Shown: piece after piece, positions 26,218 through 35,408 of the stretch
Position numbering within the stretch: the stretch's first letter is position 1
Layout of the letters: each line of letters opens with the position of its first letter
From: Flavobacterium azizsancarii
GTDB taxonomy: Bacteria > Bacteroidota > Bacteroidia > Flavobacteriales > Flavobacteriaceae
DNA length: 64,000 nt
Direction: 5' to 3'
NCBI RefSeq assembly: GCF_027980145.1
Contig: NZ_JAMZNK010000012.1
Span: 62,001-126,000, forward strand
The notes under the pieces: model-generated
The model's input: only the letters and a program-made list of their open reading frames with translations
Database searches by the model: none
Told to the model about the DNA's origin: nothing
Position numbers and translations under genes: made by a program

Positions 26218-27744
26218 ATGAAAAAAATAATAGTATTAATAGCAATTTTTTCAGGTCTGTTTTTCACATCATCATGTGAAAACGAATTAGATCTGGACAA
26301 TCCAAATGCTGTAACCGTAGATCAGTATTGGAAGACCGAAACTGATGCACAGGCAGGAGTAAACTCCATTTATGCCATGTTTTATAAAGATGGATTATGG
26401 GCAAGATGGATGTATTTTCGCTTAGACCTGACTTCTGATGAAGGATTTAGCAATAGCCCGTGGACAGAATTAGCTGACTGGACAAGATTTAATTACATTA
26501 ATTATAATTTCTGGGAAGGGCAGGTAGTAACCTGGAGAGATACTTATAAAGCCGTTTTTAGATGCAATCAGGTATTGGCAAATGTGCCGAACATTACGTT
26601 TCAGAATGAAGACGATAAAAAGAGAATTATAGCACAGGCAAAATTCTTTAGAGCATTACATTATTATTATGCTGCAATACTTTGGGAAAATATTCCGCTT
26701 GTTTTAACACCGTCTACACCAGCAGATTTACCGGAACAAAAAAATGTAACCGAAGTTTGGGCACAAGTAGAAAAAGATCTAAATGAGGCTTTTGAAGATT
26801 TACCTACATCATGGTCAGCAGAACAAACAGGAAGACCTGATAAAGGTGCAGCAAAAGCATTTTTAGCAAAAGTATACATGCAACAGCACAAATGGAGTGA
26901 AGCAAAAGGCGCTTTAGATTATTTAATAAGCGGGGCAGGCGCAAAATACAGTTTAACTTCAAATTTTAGAGACAACTTCACGGATCTAAAAGAAAACAAC
27001 AGTGAATCTGTATTTGAAATTCAGTTTGGAGATCAAAAAAGCGGAGGAACAGATGAGGGTCAAAGTGCTGCAGTTTCAAGCAACCGTGCTCAGTTTTTTG
27101 CACCAAGAGGAATTGGATGGTCTGACGGACAAGCTCGTTTCTGGTTGATAAATGCCTTTAAACAAGAAAAAAATAAGGACGGAAATCTTGATACCAGATT
27201 GAGATATACATTATACTATCCTCAATTACTAGCCGATTTTGGAGACAAAGTATACGGTAAAAACTGGGAATGGGGCAATGACGAAGCATGGTTCAGAAAA
27301 GGAAGCCGTGATTATTACCGAAATAACGAAGATTATTACAGTCAGGTAAATTACAGATTGGTTCGTTACGCCGATATTTTATTGCGCTATGCCGAAGTTT
27401 TGAACGAACTGGGAAATACGCAAGATGCTTATCAATATGTAGACTTAGTGAGAGCCCGTGTAAACATGAACGCTTTAGCGGTGGCTCATCCTGAAATAGG
27501 AAACGATCACGATAAATTTTTAGAAAGATTAAAAACAGAACGAGTTTTAGAATTGGCCGGAGAAAGTGTTCGCTGGGAAGATTTAAAACGTTGGGGAGAT
27601 TTAAACACTCAGGCTTCTGTCGATAAAATTGCACTTCGTGATCCTGATTTCAAAAACTTTGTAGTAGGAAAAAATCAAAGATTACCAATTCCGCAAGTTG
27701 AGGTTGAAAATAATCCGAAATTAAAACAACACGACGAATATTAA
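26218..27744 (+). CDS. SusD/RagB-like glycan-binding lipoprotein
   Basis: A 508-residue surface lipoprotein. The lipobox FFTSSC gives a Cys near residue 20, followed by the SusD opening ELDLDNPNAVTVDQYWKTET. The TPR-like helices carry AKFFRALHYYYAAILWENIP and GAAKAFLAKVYMQQ; the C-terminus has VRARVNMNAL and ELAGESVRWEDLKRWG. It captures glycan at the cell surface and delivers it to the SusC partner upstream. Confidence 0.95.
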   Translation: MKKIIVLIAIFSGLFFTSSCENELDLDNPNAVTVDQYWKTETDAQAGVNSIYAMFYKDGLWARWMYFRLDLTSDEGFSNSPWTELADWTRFNYINYNFWEGQVVTWRDTYKAVFRCNQVLANVPNITFQNEDDKKRIIAQAKFFRALHYYYAAILWENIPLVLTPSTPADLPEQKNVTEVWAQVEKDLNEAFEDLPTSWSAEQTGRPDKGAAKAFLAKVYMQQHKWSEAKGALDYLISGAGAKYSLTSNFRDNFTDLKENNSESVFEIQFGDQKSGGTDEGQSAAVSSNRAQFFAPRGIGWSDGQARFWLINAFKQEKNKDGNLDTRLRYTLYYPQLLADFGDKVYGKNWEWGNDEAWFRKGSRDYYRNNEDYYSQVNYRLVRYADILLRYAEVLNELGNTQDAYQYVDLVRARVNMNALAVAHPEIGNDHDKFLERLKTERVLELAGESVRWEDLKRWGDLNTQASVDKIALRDPDFKNFVVGKNQRLPIPQVEVENNPKLKQHDEY

Positions 27745-27751
27745 TAGCTTA

Positions 27752-27784
27752 AAGGGAATCAGATCAAACAAATCTGATTCCCTT
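27752..27784 (+). other. strong RNA hairpin after susD
   Basis: A perfect 13-bp stem (AAGGGAATCAGAT) with a CAAACAA loop, 8 bases after the susD stop. There is no T-run behind it, so it is more likely an mRNA-stabilising or processing hairpin than a full terminator. Confidence 0.65.
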
Positions 27785-27823
27785 ATAAAAAGAACGATCG
27801 TTCATAAAACAACAAAATTTATA

Positions 27824-28999
27824 ATGAAAAAAGTAAAATTGTGTCTGACATTTATGTTGGCAGGACTTGTATTGCTTAGTTGCAACAATAAAAAGAATAC
27901 TACCGAAGAAAATAAAAATGAAACAACTGCGGTTGAAAAAAGAGAAATCTGGACAAAAGATCAGGCCAATAAATGGTATGCGGAACAACCTTGGTTAGTA
28001 GGCGCAAATTATTATCCTAGCACAGCTATAAATCAGTTAGAGATGTGGCAGGAAGATACATTTGATCCCATAAGAATCGACCAGGAACTGGGTTGGGCAG
28101 AAGCTATCGGCATGAATGTTATGCGCGTTTATCTTCATGATTTATTGCACAAGCAAGATGCGGAAGGTCTTTATAAACGCATGGACAAGTTTCTGGAAAT
28201 AGCAGATAAACATCATATTAAAACATTATTTGTTTTATTTGATTCCTGTTGGGATCCTTTTCCAGCTTTAGGAAAACAACGTGCGCCAAAACCATTTATA
28301 CACAATTCAGGCTGGGTACAAAGTCCGGGGCAAAAAGTTTTGCAGGATGCTGCACAATATCCTCGTTTAGAGAAATATGTAAAAGAAACTGTTGGTAAGT
28401 TCAAAGATGATAAACGTGTTTTAGGTTGGGATGTATGGAACGAACCGGATAATATGACGGGACCATCTTACGAAAAAATCGAAATAAAAAACAAAGTCGA
28501 TTTGATTCTACCACTTTTAAAAAATGTTTTTGTCTGGGCAAGAGAAAGCAATTCTTCTCAGCCATTAACTTCCGGAGTTTGGGTTGGTGATTGGAGCGAT
28601 GAAACAAAGATGAAACCAATACACAAAATGCAGATCGAACAATCTGATATTGTTTCTTTTCACAATTATAATACACCTGCGGATTTCGAAAAAGTAATCA
28701 AACAATTACAGCGTTACGGAAAACCTTTATTGTGTACAGAATATATGGCAAGACCAAACGGAAGCACTTTTGAGGGATTTTTACCAATCGCAAAAAAGTA
28801 TAATGTTGGCATGATCAACTGGGGTTTTGTTGACGGAAAAACACAAACTAAATATGCTTGGGACAGCTGGACGAAAAAATACGATTCAGAGCCAAAACTT
28901 TGGTTTCACGAAGTACTTAAAAACGATGGAACACCTTATATAAAAGCAGAAACAGATTTGATTAAGAAAATGACTGCTGAGGCGAATAAGAAGAATTAG
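27824..28999 (+). CDS. clan GH-A glycoside hydrolase lipoprotein
   Basis: A 391-residue lipoprotein (lipobox VLLSC, Cys20) with a TIM-barrel cellulase-like fold. The acid/base Glu207 is in WDVWNEPDN and the nucleophile Glu306 in LLCTEYMARP, the beta-4 and beta-7 positions of clan GH-A. WLVGANYYPS and MNVMRVYLHDL are the early strands. The family resembles GH5-like enzymes annotated as 1,4-beta-xylanase in Bacteroidota, but the family number and substrate cannot be fixed by eye. It is the first enzyme gene of the PUL, likely surface-anchored. Confidence 0.82.
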   Translation: MKKVKLCLTFMLAGLVLLSCNNKKNTTEENKNETTAVEKREIWTKDQANKWYAEQPWLVGANYYPSTAINQLEMWQEDTFDPIRIDQELGWAEAIGMNVMRVYLHDLLHKQDAEGLYKRMDKFLEIADKHHIKTLFVLFDSCWDPFPALGKQRAPKPFIHNSGWVQSPGQKVLQDAAQYPRLEKYVKETVGKFKDDKRVLGWDVWNEPDNMTGPSYEKIEIKNKVDLILPLLKNVFVWARESNSSQPLTSGVWVGDWSDETKMKPIHKMQIEQSDIVSFHNYNTPADFEKVIKQLQRYGKPLLCTEYMARPNGSTFEGFLPIAKKYNVGMINWGFVDGKTQTKYAWDSWTKKYDSEPKLWFHEVLKNDGTPYIKAETDLIKKMTAEANKKN

Positions 29000-29308
29000 A
29001 AAATTAGATAATGTGTCAATTTGATAATTTTTTTGCCACAGATTGCGCAGATTAGAATGATTAATTCTAATCTGTGATGAAAAACTAAACACAAAGAAAC
29101 ATAGATTTATTGTTTCTTTTTAAGAGTACAAAAAAGCTCGCTTTCACAAATAGCGATGTGTATTTTAATAAGTGAAACGCCTTTTTCAGTCAAAGAAAAG
29201 CGATGTCTCTATGTGTTAAAGAAAACATTTTTATCCCGATACTATCGAAGTGGCAAAAAATAATTAGTGGAATTCGTGGCAAAAAAAACATTTTAATCTT
29301 TTAAAAAC
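29000..29308. repeat. repeat-filled spacer (families C and D)
   Basis: Bases 29027-29080 hold TTGCCACAGATTG and an inverted CAGATTAGAA/TTCTAATCTG. Bases 29086-29220 are a diverged family C element (ACACAAAGAAACATAG ... CTCTATGTGTTAAA, with AAGTGAAACGCC inside). Bases 29262-29290 are half of a family D repeat (TTAGTGGAATTCGTGGCAAA). Confidence 0.7.
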
Positions 29309-30346
29309 ATGAAAAAAAACACAATAAAACAGCTCTTTTTTCTGGTAGTAATTCTAGTAGGATTTTCAGCGAAAGCGCAACAGCCAGATCCGCCTGGTCA
29401 AGTAAAGGGAAATGAAAAACCTAAAAACGAAGCGTATCTTTTTGCGCATATGACACACAACGATTATGGTAGATTGTATTATTCTGTGAGTCTTGATGGT
29501 TTGCATTGGGAAAACTTAAACAGCGGAAAAAGAGTTTTTGAAGATTATAAAGGACATCCCGATATCTGTAAAGGTCCGGACGGAAAATATTACATCGCAG
29601 GAAATACAGGCGACGATGCAAAAACCATCAACATTTGGGTTTCGGATGATTTAATTACGTGGAAAAAACACTCTGATTATACGCCTGATTTAAAAAGTAC
29701 ACCTGATTATTCGAATGCTTTACAGCGAATTGGCGCACCAAAATTATATTATGACAAAGACTCAGAAAAGTTTATCATGACCTGGCACACGCCACATCTT
29801 GACGGAACAAAAGAAGATCCGGAACGTTATTGGGCAAGTCAGCGAACGTTGTATGTTTTATCTAAAGATTTAAAAATTTTTGAAGGAACACCAAAACGTC
29901 TATTTGATTGGGATATGGGAACCATTGATGTTTTCATTCGTAAAGTTGGCGATTCCTACTACGCCGTAATCAAAGATGAAACCTATCCAACTCTATATTG
30001 GACAACCGGAAAAACCGTCCGTATTGCGAAATCAAAATCACTATTAGGACCTTATTCTTTGCCCCAGCAATCTATCAGTCCCAACTTTAGAGAAGCACCA
30101 ATGTTGATTCCTTCACCAGATGATAAAATATGGTACATGTATTACGAACAATATCCCGGAGTTTCCTACGGATTATCTATCGCAGATAATCTCAACGGAC
30201 CTTGGTTTCAAGCCTCAGGTTACACCTTTTTTTCCGATTGGGATAAATACAGTTTCCCCGAAAAAGTACGTCATGGTTGTATGATTACAATTTCAAAAAA
30301 AGAATACGACGGCTTGGTGAAGAAATTTGGTTTGACAAAAAAGTAA
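29309..30346 (+). CDS. GH43-like five-bladed propeller glycosidase
   Basis: A 345-residue secreted protein (signal peptide ~1-23, ending SAKAQQ). It shows repeated propeller blades (GRLYYSVSLDGLHWENL, INIWVSDDLITWKK, KTVRIAKSKSLLGPY). Candidate catalytic residues are Asp in GHPDICKG, Asp in TIDVFIRK and Glu in FREAPMLI, the order expected for clan GH-F. It is more divergent than the two other GH43 enzymes in the locus, so its bond specificity is unknown. Its position within the PUL supports a glycan role. Confidence 0.72.
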   Translation: MKKNTIKQLFFLVVILVGFSAKAQQPDPPGQVKGNEKPKNEAYLFAHMTHNDYGRLYYSVSLDGLHWENLNSGKRVFEDYKGHPDICKGPDGKYYIAGNTGDDAKTINIWVSDDLITWKKHSDYTPDLKSTPDYSNALQRIGAPKLYYDKDSEKFIMTWHTPHLDGTKEDPERYWASQRTLYVLSKDLKIFEGTPKRLFDWDMGTIDVFIRKVGDSYYAVIKDETYPTLYWTTGKTVRIAKSKSLLGPYSLPQQSISPNFREAPMLIPSPDDKIWYMYYEQYPGVSYGLSIADNLNGPWFQASGYTFFSDWDKYSFPEKVRHGCMITISKKEYDGLVKKFGLTKK

Positions 30347-30351
30347 AAAAT

Positions 30352-30414
30352 AAACCATATAAACAATATAAGATGAGCTTAAATTAATATGAACTTTTAT
30401 TGCTTATATGGTTT
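30352..30414. repeat. AAACCATATAA inverted repeat
   Basis: Arms AAACCATATAAACAATA and TATTGCTTATATGGTTT pair over 17 bases with one mismatch, starting 6 bases after the gene stop. Confidence 0.75.
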
Positions 30415-30468
30415 AAAAAATGAGTTCTAAACTCAGGAAAAATATGGTTAGTGAAGTTAGTTTAAGTA

Positions 30469-30502
30469 ATTACCAGACTTGTGTGAATATAAGTCTGGTA
30501 AT
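30469..30502 (+). terminator. hairpin between the GH43-like and GH2 genes
   Basis: Perfect 12-bp stem ATTACCAGACTT/AAGTCTGGTAAT with a 10-base loop, followed by TCAATTTTGATTT. A weak terminator or processing site. Confidence 0.55.
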
Positions 30503-30567
30503 TCAATTTTGATTTAAATGAAATATCACGGCATTATTTAATGAAAGATGCCAAATAAATAGACAGC

Positions 30568-32382
30568 ATGAAAAGAAAAAGTATCGTTTTTTTAGCCTTG
30601 TTTTCGATGTTTGCAGCAAATGCGCAATGGAAACCTCAGGGCGATAAAATCAAAACCAAATGGGCAGCACAGGTTGATCCTGCTAAAACATTACCAGAAT
30701 ATCCCCGTCCGATTATGGAGCGCAGCCAATGGAAAAATTTGAATGGTTTATGGAATTACGCCATTCAGGAATTTGGAAAAAACGCGCCATCAAAATATGA
30801 CGGACAAATTCTGGTTCCGTTTGCGGTAGAATCTAGTTTGTCTGGCGTGATGAAAGAAGTAGGGGCAAAAAATGAACTTTGGTATGAAACCAATTTTTCG
30901 ATTGAATCCAACTGGAATAATAAAAATATCCTTTTACATTTTGGCGCTGTAGACTGGAAAACGGAAGTTTTTATAAACGATATCAAAGTAGGTTCACATA
31001 CAGGTGGTTATACACCGTTTTCATTTGATATTACACCATTTATCCAAAAAGGAAAAACTCAAAAACTGGTTGTAAAAGTTTGGGACCCGTCAAATGATGG
31101 GCCGCAGCCAAGAGGTAAACAGGTTAAAAATCCCGAAGGAATCTGGTATACGCCTGTTACCGGAATCTGGCAGACGGTTTGGATAGAACCCGTAAATACA
31201 AAAAATATTACGGCACTAAAAACAACTCCAAATATTGATCAAAATACGATAAGCATTAAAGCTGATGTCGCGGGAGCAACAACCGGAGACGTAGTCGAAA
31301 TATCAGTTTTTGACGCAGGAAAAGAAATTGCCAAAGAAAAAGCTGTTGTTGGCGAAAGCAATGATATTGTTTTGAATAATGTGAAATTATGGTCGCCTGA
31401 AAATCCATTTTTATATCAGACAAAAATCCGTTTAATCAGCAATAATAAAGTGGTTGACGAAGTGAAAAGTTATTTTGCGATGCGAAAAATTGCATCAAAA
31501 AGAGATGAAAACGGAATCATGAGAATGCAGTTGAATAACAAAGATTATTTTCAGTTTGGTCCTTTAGATCAAGGGTGGTGGCCAGATGGTTTGTATACGG
31601 CACCCACAGATGAAGCTTTGAAATATGATATTATTAAAACAAAAGATTTGGGTTTTAATATGATTCGTAAACACGTAAAAGTCGAACCGGAACGCTGGTA
31701 CTCACACTGCGATCAATTGGGAATTTTAGTTTGGCAGGATATGCCAAGCGGAGATGAACAACCGCTATGGCAAAACAAAAAATATTTTGAAGGAACTGAA
31801 TTACTGCGTACTCCAAAATCTGAAGAAATCTATAGAAAAGAATGGCGGGAAATTATGGATCATTTGTATTCGTATCCAAGTATTGTTGTTTGGGTTCCGT
31901 TTAACGAAGCGTGGGGACAATTTAAAACTGTAGAAATTACAGAATGGACAAAACAACATGATCCGAGTAGATTAACGAATTCATCAAGCGGTGGAAATCA
32001 TTTTCAAACGGGAGATATTCTCGATTTACACAATTATCCGGGACCTGAAATGTATTTGTATGATGCCAGAAGAGTTACTGTTTTAGGTGAGTACGGCGGA
32101 ATTGGCTTGCCACTTGAAGGTCATTTATGGAGAGCAAATGACAATTGGGGTTACGTAAAATTTAAAAATGAAAGTGAAGTAACAGCCGAGTATATCAAAT
32201 ATGCCCAAATCCTAAAAAATTATGTAAAAAGCGGATTCTCAGCAGCAGTTTACACGCAAACAACGGATGTTGAGGGCGAAGTAAACGGCTTCATGACTTA
32301 CGACAGAAAAGTAGATAAAATGGATTTTAAAGCTGTGAATAAAATGAACACAGAAGTTATTGATGCTTTAAACCATAAATAG
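30568..32382 (+). CDS. GH2-family glycoside hydrolase
   Basis: A 604-residue secreted enzyme (signal peptide ~1-19, ending FAANAQ). A sugar-binding jelly-roll domain (~40-205: ILVPFAVESSLSGV, WYETNFSIE, FINDIKVGSHTGGYTPFSFD), an immunoglobulin-like domain (~205-300) and a TIM barrel (~305-600) follow in order. The acid/base is Glu447 (VWVPFNEAWGQ) and the nucleophile is Glu508 (VTVLGEYGGIGLP). It is shorter than LacZ and lacks the C-terminal domains. It probably removes a beta-linked galactose, glucuronate or arabinose-type unit; the exact sugar is unknown. Confidence 0.88.
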   Translation: MKRKSIVFLALFSMFAANAQWKPQGDKIKTKWAAQVDPAKTLPEYPRPIMERSQWKNLNGLWNYAIQEFGKNAPSKYDGQILVPFAVESSLSGVMKEVGAKNELWYETNFSIESNWNNKNILLHFGAVDWKTEVFINDIKVGSHTGGYTPFSFDITPFIQKGKTQKLVVKVWDPSNDGPQPRGKQVKNPEGIWYTPVTGIWQTVWIEPVNTKNITALKTTPNIDQNTISIKADVAGATTGDVVEISVFDAGKEIAKEKAVVGESNDIVLNNVKLWSPENPFLYQTKIRLISNNKVVDEVKSYFAMRKIASKRDENGIMRMQLNNKDYFQFGPLDQGWWPDGLYTAPTDEALKYDIIKTKDLGFNMIRKHVKVEPERWYSHCDQLGILVWQDMPSGDEQPLWQNKKYFEGTELLRTPKSEEIYRKEWREIMDHLYSYPSIVVWVPFNEAWGQFKTVEITEWTKQHDPSRLTNSSSGGNHFQTGDILDLHNYPGPEMYLYDARRVTVLGEYGGIGLPLEGHLWRANDNWGYVKFKNESEVTAEYIKYAQILKNYVKSGFSAAVYTQTTDVEGEVNGFMTYDRKVDKMDFKAVNKMNTEVIDALNHK

Positions 32383-32960
32383 TTTTTTTAAGCACATAGA
32401 AACATAGTTTTTTGTATCGAAAAGAGAAGATAAAAAGAAACAAGTTTCTAAACATAGTAATAATGCATAGCCCGAAGTTTCAATTTTGGGAGTCAAAGAG
32501 AAAAGTCAGTTACGTATTTCTATCTGTACGAGGTTTAATTTTTATTCTAAAAAAGCAATATAAATGACTTTTACCGCAAAGAGCGCAAAGGTTTTATGCA
32601 AAGTTCGCAAGATGACAATGATTGTGTTTACGGATTGAGAAGAATGGATTAAAATTCATCCCTACAATATAATTTGAGCGAAGGCTCTTTTAGGAGGAAC
32701 GAGTTATATTGTAGCAACGGATTTAAATCCGTTGAAAAGAACAAAAAGATTTGGTTTTATTATAGAAATTAGGATGACAAACTATGCCGAAATATTGTTA
32801 TGAAAATCATTGTCTTAGCCCCGATAGAAGTGGAAATCCTTTTGTGGAGGGGTTCGCCACAAAAGATTGTAACGGATAGCGGGATTAGCTTCTAATAAAA
32901 GGAAGCAATTTGACCCAATTTTTGATACTAAAAACAGATACCCAACAATAAAAAAATAAA
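32383..32960. repeat. 578-base mosaic of dispersed repeats
   Basis: In order: a family C element with a poor right end (32387-32530); a family F repeat (CCGCAAAGAGCGCAAAGG, 32573-32612); a block with ATTCATCCCTACAATATAAT and ACGGATTTAAATCCGT (32630-32745); and the Flavo-1-like element (32817-32892). No gene. Confidence 0.7.
32817..32892 (+). ncRNA. Flavo-1-like structured element, copy 2
   Basis: AGCCCCGATAGAAGTGGAAA, then TCCTTTTGTGG, a short loop, CCACAAAAGATTGTAACGGA and TAGCGGGATTAGC. The central stem TTTTGTGG/CCACAAAA differs from copy 1 but is still fully paired. It lies 68 bases before a GH43 start codon. Confidence 0.6.
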
Positions 32961-33989
32961 ATGAAAAAATGCTTATTACTCTTTTTGCTAGCGATTGTTT
33001 CTACTGGATATTCACAGCAAAAAACATTCACAAATCCCATTCTACCAGCGGGTGCTGATCCTTACAGCACGTATTACAACGGATATTATTATTACACGAA
33101 TACGTTACAAAACCGATTGGTGCTTTGGAAAACAAAAGATCTATCTGATCTGAAAAATGCCCAAAGCAAAGTCATTTGGCAAGCACCAAAAGGAACCGAT
33201 TATTCTGCGGATATCTGGGCGCCTGAGTTTCATGTCATTAACGGGAAATGGTATTGTTATTTTGCAGCAGACAATGGCGATAACAACACGCATAGAATGT
33301 ATGTATTGGAAAATAAATCATCAGATCCGTTTAAAGGAGATTTTGAATTTAAAGGAAAAATCGCTGCTAAAACGGACAAATGGGCGATTGATGGAAATGT
33401 TTTTGAGCATAAAAAACAATTGTACATGATCTGGGCAGGATGGGAAGGCGAAACTAACGGACAACAGAATATTTACATAGCCAAAATGAAAAATCCGCTT
33501 GAGATTGAAGGAGATCGCGTTATGATTTCCGCACCAACAAACGATTGGGAAACGCACGGAGCTTTGCATGATGATATAAATCCGGCGCAGGTAAATGTGA
33601 ATGAAGGCCCTCAGTTTTTATCTCGAAATGGTAAAGTTTTTATCGTGTTTTCGGCTAGTGGCTGTTGGACAGATTTTTATGCTTTGGGATTGTTAACTTT
33701 TACAGGAAGTGATAATTTGTTAGACGCATTGGCATGGAAAAAATCTCCTGAACCAATTTTCAAACAGTCGGATAAAAATAGGGTTTATGCGCCGGGACAT
33801 AATTCGTTCTTTAAGTCTCCTGACGGAAAAGAAGATTGGATTTTATACCACGCCAATTCAAATCCGGGAGAAGGATGCGGGAATAAAAGAGCACCAAGAA
33901 TGCAGAAAATCAATTGGGATGCAAATGGATTTCCGGTTTTGGGAGAACCTGTAAGCGAAGGAACCAAATTAGCGTTGCCATCAAAATAG
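32961..33989 (+). CDS. GH43 exo-arabinofuranosidase-like enzyme
   Basis: A 342-residue secreted five-bladed propeller enzyme (signal peptide ~1-19). The GH43 triad is clear: base Asp33 (LPAGADPYST), pKa-modulating Asp144 (WAIDGNVFEH) and acid Glu215 (VNEGPQFLS). DIWAPEFHVINGKWYCYFAA and YAPGHNSFFKSPDG are typical of the GH43 branch with exo-alpha-1,5-L-arabinofuranosidases (GH43_26-like), so arabinan side-chain or backbone trimming is likely. Subfamily assignment is from motif memory. Confidence 0.88.
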   Translation: MKKCLLLFLLAIVSTGYSQQKTFTNPILPAGADPYSTYYNGYYYYTNTLQNRLVLWKTKDLSDLKNAQSKVIWQAPKGTDYSADIWAPEFHVINGKWYCYFAADNGDNNTHRMYVLENKSSDPFKGDFEFKGKIAAKTDKWAIDGNVFEHKKQLYMIWAGWEGETNGQQNIYIAKMKNPLEIEGDRVMISAPTNDWETHGALHDDINPAQVNVNEGPQFLSRNGKVFIVFSASGCWTDFYALGLLTFTGSDNLLDALAWKKSPEPIFKQSDKNRVYAPGHNSFFKSPDGKEDWILYHANSNPGEGCGNKRAPRMQKINWDANGFPVLGEPVSEGTKLALPSK

Positions 33990-34017
33990 AAATTAGAAAA
34001 CATCTTAAAAGTATAAA

Positions 34018-35193
34018 ATGAAAAATATTCAGATTGCTGGGGTTATCATGCTGGCACTTTTTCAATTTAATTGTAAAGACAGTAAAAAAGAAAATTCACC
34101 ATTAAAAGAAACAATTGGCACAAGAACAGATTCTACAAAAATAGTTTTAGAAGAGAAGAATTTTGATACTACAATAGACAATAAAAAAGTCAATTTGTAT
34201 TGGATTGAAAATAAAGGAATCAAAGCGGCTTTTACCAATTACGGAGGAAGATTAGTTGGCCTTTGGGTTGCAGATAAAAACGGAAAACCAAGAGATGTTG
34301 TGGTTGGAATGAATAGTGCAAAAGGTTTTAAAAATGCTACAGAACCTTATTTTGGCGCTACAATTGGAAGAGTGGGTAACCGAATTGCAAAAGGAAAATT
34401 TACCTTGGAAGGAAAACAATATCAGGTTCCGCTTAATAATGGAGAAAATGCTTTGCACGGCGGGATAAAAGGTTTTCAGGATGTGGTTTGGGATGTTGCT
34501 AAAACTAATGAAAACACTTTGGTTTTTAGTTATGTTTCGCCAGACGGAGAGCAAGGTTTTCCCGGGAATTTAACGGTAAGAGTTACATACACTATTACAG
34601 ATGATCATTCTATAAAAATGGAATATGAAGCGACAACCGATAAAACGACAATTGTCAATTTAACAAACCATGCCTTTTTTAATTTGAATGGGGAAGGAAG
34701 CGGTAGTATCATAAATCATGAATTACAGATTTATGCCAATGAATTTACACCGGTTGATGAAGGTTTGATTCCGAATGGAGAATTAAAATCGGTAAAAAAT
34801 ACGTCATTTGATTTTACTTCAAAACATACTATTGGAGAACGAATTGAAACGAAAGACGAGCAGTTGAAATTTGGAAAAGGATACGATCACAACTATGTTT
34901 TAAACGGAACTAAGAAAAACGGATTGAACCATGCGGCAACAATTTCAGGAGATAAATCGGGAATAATAATGGATGTTTATACTCAAGAACCTGGATTACA
35001 GTTCTATAGCGGAAATTTTATGCAATCAAAAAACACGTTTAAATCTGGTTCGAAAGATGATTTTAGAACGGCTTTTGCATTGGAAACACAACATTTCCCG
35101 GATGCACCAAATCAGCCAAAATTTGCACCAATTGTTTTGAAAGCAGGGCAGAAGTATCATACGGTTTCTTATTATCAGTTTTCGGTGAAGTGA
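34018..35193 (+). CDS. galM: aldose 1-epimerase lipoprotein (GalM-like)
   Basis: A 391-residue mutarotase with a lipobox (LFQFNC, Cys19). It shows TNYGGRLVGLWV, the active-site GRVGNRIAKGKF, ENALHGGIKGF, LTNHAFFNLNGEGSG with the catalytic His, and a C-terminal ALETQHFPDAPNQP with the catalytic Glu. It interconverts alpha and beta anomers of free sugars. As an exported lipoprotein inside a PUL, it likely speeds use of sugars released by the neighbouring glycosidases. The gene starts 28 bases after the GH43 stop. Confidence 0.92.
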   Translation: MKNIQIAGVIMLALFQFNCKDSKKENSPLKETIGTRTDSTKIVLEEKNFDTTIDNKKVNLYWIENKGIKAAFTNYGGRLVGLWVADKNGKPRDVVVGMNSAKGFKNATEPYFGATIGRVGNRIAKGKFTLEGKQYQVPLNNGENALHGGIKGFQDVVWDVAKTNENTLVFSYVSPDGEQGFPGNLTVRVTYTITDDHSIKMEYEATTDKTTIVNLTNHAFFNLNGEGSGSIINHELQIYANEFTPVDEGLIPNGELKSVKNTSFDFTSKHTIGERIETKDEQLKFGKGYDHNYVLNGTKKNGLNHAATISGDKSGIIMDVYTQEPGLQFYSGNFMQSKNTFKSGSKDDFRTAFALETQHFPDAPNQPKFAPIVLKAGQKYHTVSYYQFSVK

Positions 35194-35268
35194 GAGAAAG
35201 ACGGAATGAGATAATGAAATAATGGGAGAATAAGAGAATAAAGAACATAAAGTAAATCGCCCAAGTTT

Positions 35269-35366
35269 GTCATTTCGATCGAAGAGAGAAATCACATTAG
35301 TAAGTCGACAAAGATTGGCGATATACTATACGGAACTTCTTGTGTGATTTTCCTCTGTCGAAATGA
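35269..35366. repeat. 98-bp MITE-like element, copy 2
   Basis: Starts GTCATTTCGATCGAAGAGAG and ends with the partial complement TGTGATTTTCC...GAAATGA. The internal CGACAAAGATTGG and ACGGAA match copy 1 (7996-8093), and the length is the same. Confidence 0.8.
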
Positions 35367-35408
35367 AAAACGGTTGATAATTAAACCTAAAAATAAATCA
35401 AATCAAAA

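Noticed and set aside
27293..27634. 113-codon minus-strand frame inside susD
   Set aside because: Antisense shadow of a well-supported SusD gene; no domain, start context or promoter.
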